DNA of 6,439 bases from Myxococcota bacterium (lineage in GTDB: Bacteria > Myxococcota_A > UBA9160 > PR03): the NCBI GenBank assembly GCA_030066475.1, contig JASJBO010000400.1, forward strand, positions 1-6,439, given 5' to 3'. Shown in pieces: positions 5,116 through 6,439 of this stretch. Position 1 is the first letter of the stretch; each line of letters starts with the position of its first letter. A program made the position numbers and the translations under genes. The notes beneath the pieces are model-generated. The model was given only the letters and a program-made list of their open reading frames with translations. It had not been told where the DNA came from and searched no databases.

Positions 5116-6439
5116 TCAGCGCGAGTCGGGGATCCAACTCGAGTGGAAGCCCGATACGACGCGGCGCGGCACGTGGACCTCGGCCAGTGGCTCGCCGGCG
5201 ACGTTCTGCGCGTCGAGGATCACCAGGTAGCTGGTATCGATCTCCGGCTGCCAGACGTAGGTCATCAGATAGCCGTCGTCCTCGGCGCGGGCGCCCTCGC
5301 GCGGGACGAACACCGCCTCGCCGGGCTCGTGGCCGGTCGAGTACTCGTGAGCCTCGCGGGCGGCGCCGTGGGCGAGGTCGTACTTGTAGGTGCGGCCGCC
5401 CCGCTCGGGCGGCTCGGTGGCGCCGAGGGCGTAGCCGTAGCGCGTCGGGTGGCCCTGGACTCCGTGCGGGACGCGGGGGAACTCGGCCGAGTCGTCGTCG
5501 AGGTAGCGCTCCTTCACCGCGCCCGACGCCAGGTCGAGGCGCCACTCGTGCAGGCGCGGCCGATCCTCGCGAGGCGGCAGCTTGCCCATGTCCATCGCCG
5601 CGGAGTCGCGCCACAGCTCCGGCACGCGCATGCCGAGCACCACCACCTCGTTGCCCTCGTTCCAGGCGTTGAGCGTGTGGAAGCAGTAGCAGGGCGCCAC
5701 GTCGAACCACCGGACGTCGGCGTCGCCGCCCTCGCGCGGCATCACGCCGAAGCGCGCCGGGTAGTCGTCGCTCCAGCGGATCGGCATGCCGCCCTGGAGG
5801 GCGAGCTGCATGTCGAACACGGCGGGCAGGTCCATGAAGATCGCGTGGGTCAGGGTCGCCGCGAAGTCGTGCATCATGGTCGGGCCGCCCACGGTGATCT
5901 CGGTCTGCTGGACGATCTCGCCCGCCGCGCTCACGCGGTAGTAGGTCAGGTAGGGCGGGACCTGCGCGTAGCCGAAGCCCAGCATCTCGCCGGTGTCGGG
6001 GCAGAACTTCGGGTGTGCCGTGAAGGGGCCGCGCAGCGCGCCGCCGAAGGTGTGCGCGCCCACGGTCTCGAGCTCGGGCGTCAGCTCGTACGGGAACGAG
6101 CCCTCCTCGAGCGCGAGGATGCGGCCGGCGTGGTCGATGACGTGGGTGTTGGCCGCCGAGACCGCGTGGTCGAAGGTGAGCTTCTCGGGGTCGAGCGCCA
6201 GGGTGAGCCGGTCGACGCCGGGGTGGTCGAACATGGGCGTGCGCACCCAGCGGTTGCGGTACCAGCTCGCCCGGCCCTCGCGCAGCTCGACGCCGTGGAT
6301 CATGCCGTCGCCGATGAACCAGTGCTCGGTGTAGCCGGTCTGCGGGTTGGCCGTGTTGCGGAAGTAGCGGCCGTTCAGGTCGCGCGGGATCTCGCCCTTC
6401 ACCTCGAGCTCGGTGAGCGTGACCTCGTCGAAGACGGGC
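5116..6439 (-). CDS. Carotenoid oxygenase family protein (carotenoid / lignostilbene cleavage dioxygenase), N-terminus outside the window
   Basis: This is a non-haem iron(II) enzyme of the RPE65/CCD family, which splits carotenoids, apocarotenoids or stilbene-type compounds at a C=C bond using O2. The visible frame has 440 codons (to the TGA at 5118-5116). It runs off the right edge still in family-like sequence (PVFDEVTLTELEV before KGEIPRDLNGRYFRN), so the GTG at 6402 is not the start; probably only a few tens of residues are missing. Numbering from that GTG, the four iron-ligand histidines are present: His130 (TAHPKF), His178 (MMHDFA), His242 (FHTLNAW) and His420 (GFHSSW). Probable second-shell glutamates are Glu100 (EEGSFPYEL), Glu307 (EFPR) and Glu362 (GEAVFVP). 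The enzyme therefore looks intact and active. The substrate cannot be read from the sequence. No carotenoid-synthesis gene is in the window. It lies 326 bases upstream of the sigma operon on the same strand, probably as a separate unit. Confidence 0.92.
   Translation of the reverse strand, partial: PVFDEVTLTELEVKGEIPRDLNGRYFRNTANPQTGYTEHWFIGDGMIHGVELREGRASWYRNRWVRTPMFDHPGVDRLTLALDPEKLTFDHAVSAANTHVIDHAGRILALEEGSFPYELTPELETVGAHTFGGALRGPFTAHPKFCPDTGEMLGFGYAQVPPYLTYYRVSAAGEIVQQTEITVGGPTMMHDFAATLTHAIFMDLPAVFDMQLALQGGMPIRWSDDYPARFGVMPREGGDADVRWFDVAPCYCFHTLNAWNEGNEVVVLGMRVPELWRDSAAMDMGKLPPREDRPRLHEWRLDLASGAVKERYLDDDSAEFPRVPHGVQGHPTRYGYALGATEPPERGGRTYKYDLAHGAAREAHEYSTGHEPGEAVFVPREGARAEDDGYLMTYVWQPEIDTSYLVILDAQNVAGEPLAEVHVPRRVVSGFHSSWIPDSR

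Noticed and set aside
4883..5710. A 275-codon minus-strand open frame bridging the oxygenase gene and the intergenic gap.
   Set aside because: It overlaps the oxygenase in another frame, is Arg/Pro/Gly-rich and has no motif. The oxygenase frame with its four ligand histidines is clearly the real one.

Overview
The window is a strongly GC-rich bacterial chromosome segment with marked G/C preference at third codon positions. It holds four protein genes and no RNA genes, mobile elements or CRISPR arrays that I could find. The mix of a sigma factor of the Sig-70_X6 (Sigma70_ECF) type, a eukaryotic-like Ser/Thr kinase fused to cyclase-like, STAND ATPase and TPR modules, a carotenoid oxygenase and a TetR regulator suggests a signalling-rich, high-GC lineage. 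Myxococcota or other former Deltaproteobacteria are the likeliest, with Acidobacteria, Gemmatimonadota or Planctomycetes as alternatives. No marker fixes the taxon.

Layout. Positions 1-329 (+) carry the 3' end of a TetR-type regulator. It converges, with only 21 bases between, on a 1297-residue kinase/cyclase-like/STAND/TPR protein (351-4244, -). Directly upstream of the kinase on the same strand, and overlapping it by 4 bases (GTGA), is an ECF-type sigma factor (best start 4789, so 4241-4789). A 326-base gap (4790-5115) follows. It has no convincing gene but does have a run of short inverted repeats. Then comes a carotenoid cleavage oxygenase (5116-6439, -) whose N-terminus lies beyond the window.

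How the genes work together. The sigma and kinase genes look like one translationally coupled operon. The sigma factor has Ser-Thr-Ser-Thr where ordinary ECF factors have the acidic DAED-like motif of region 2.2, and no anti-sigma gene is visible. The sequence therefore fits a phosphorylation-controlled sigma factor, with the C-terminal STAND/TPR part of the kinase acting as the probable signal sensor. The cyclase-like domain between kinase and ATPase has lost both metal-binding aspartates and is probably a non-catalytic sensor or scaffold. The carotenoid oxygenase has all four iron-ligand histidines; its link to the sigma/kinase pair is not established. The TetR fragment is probably a separate unit.
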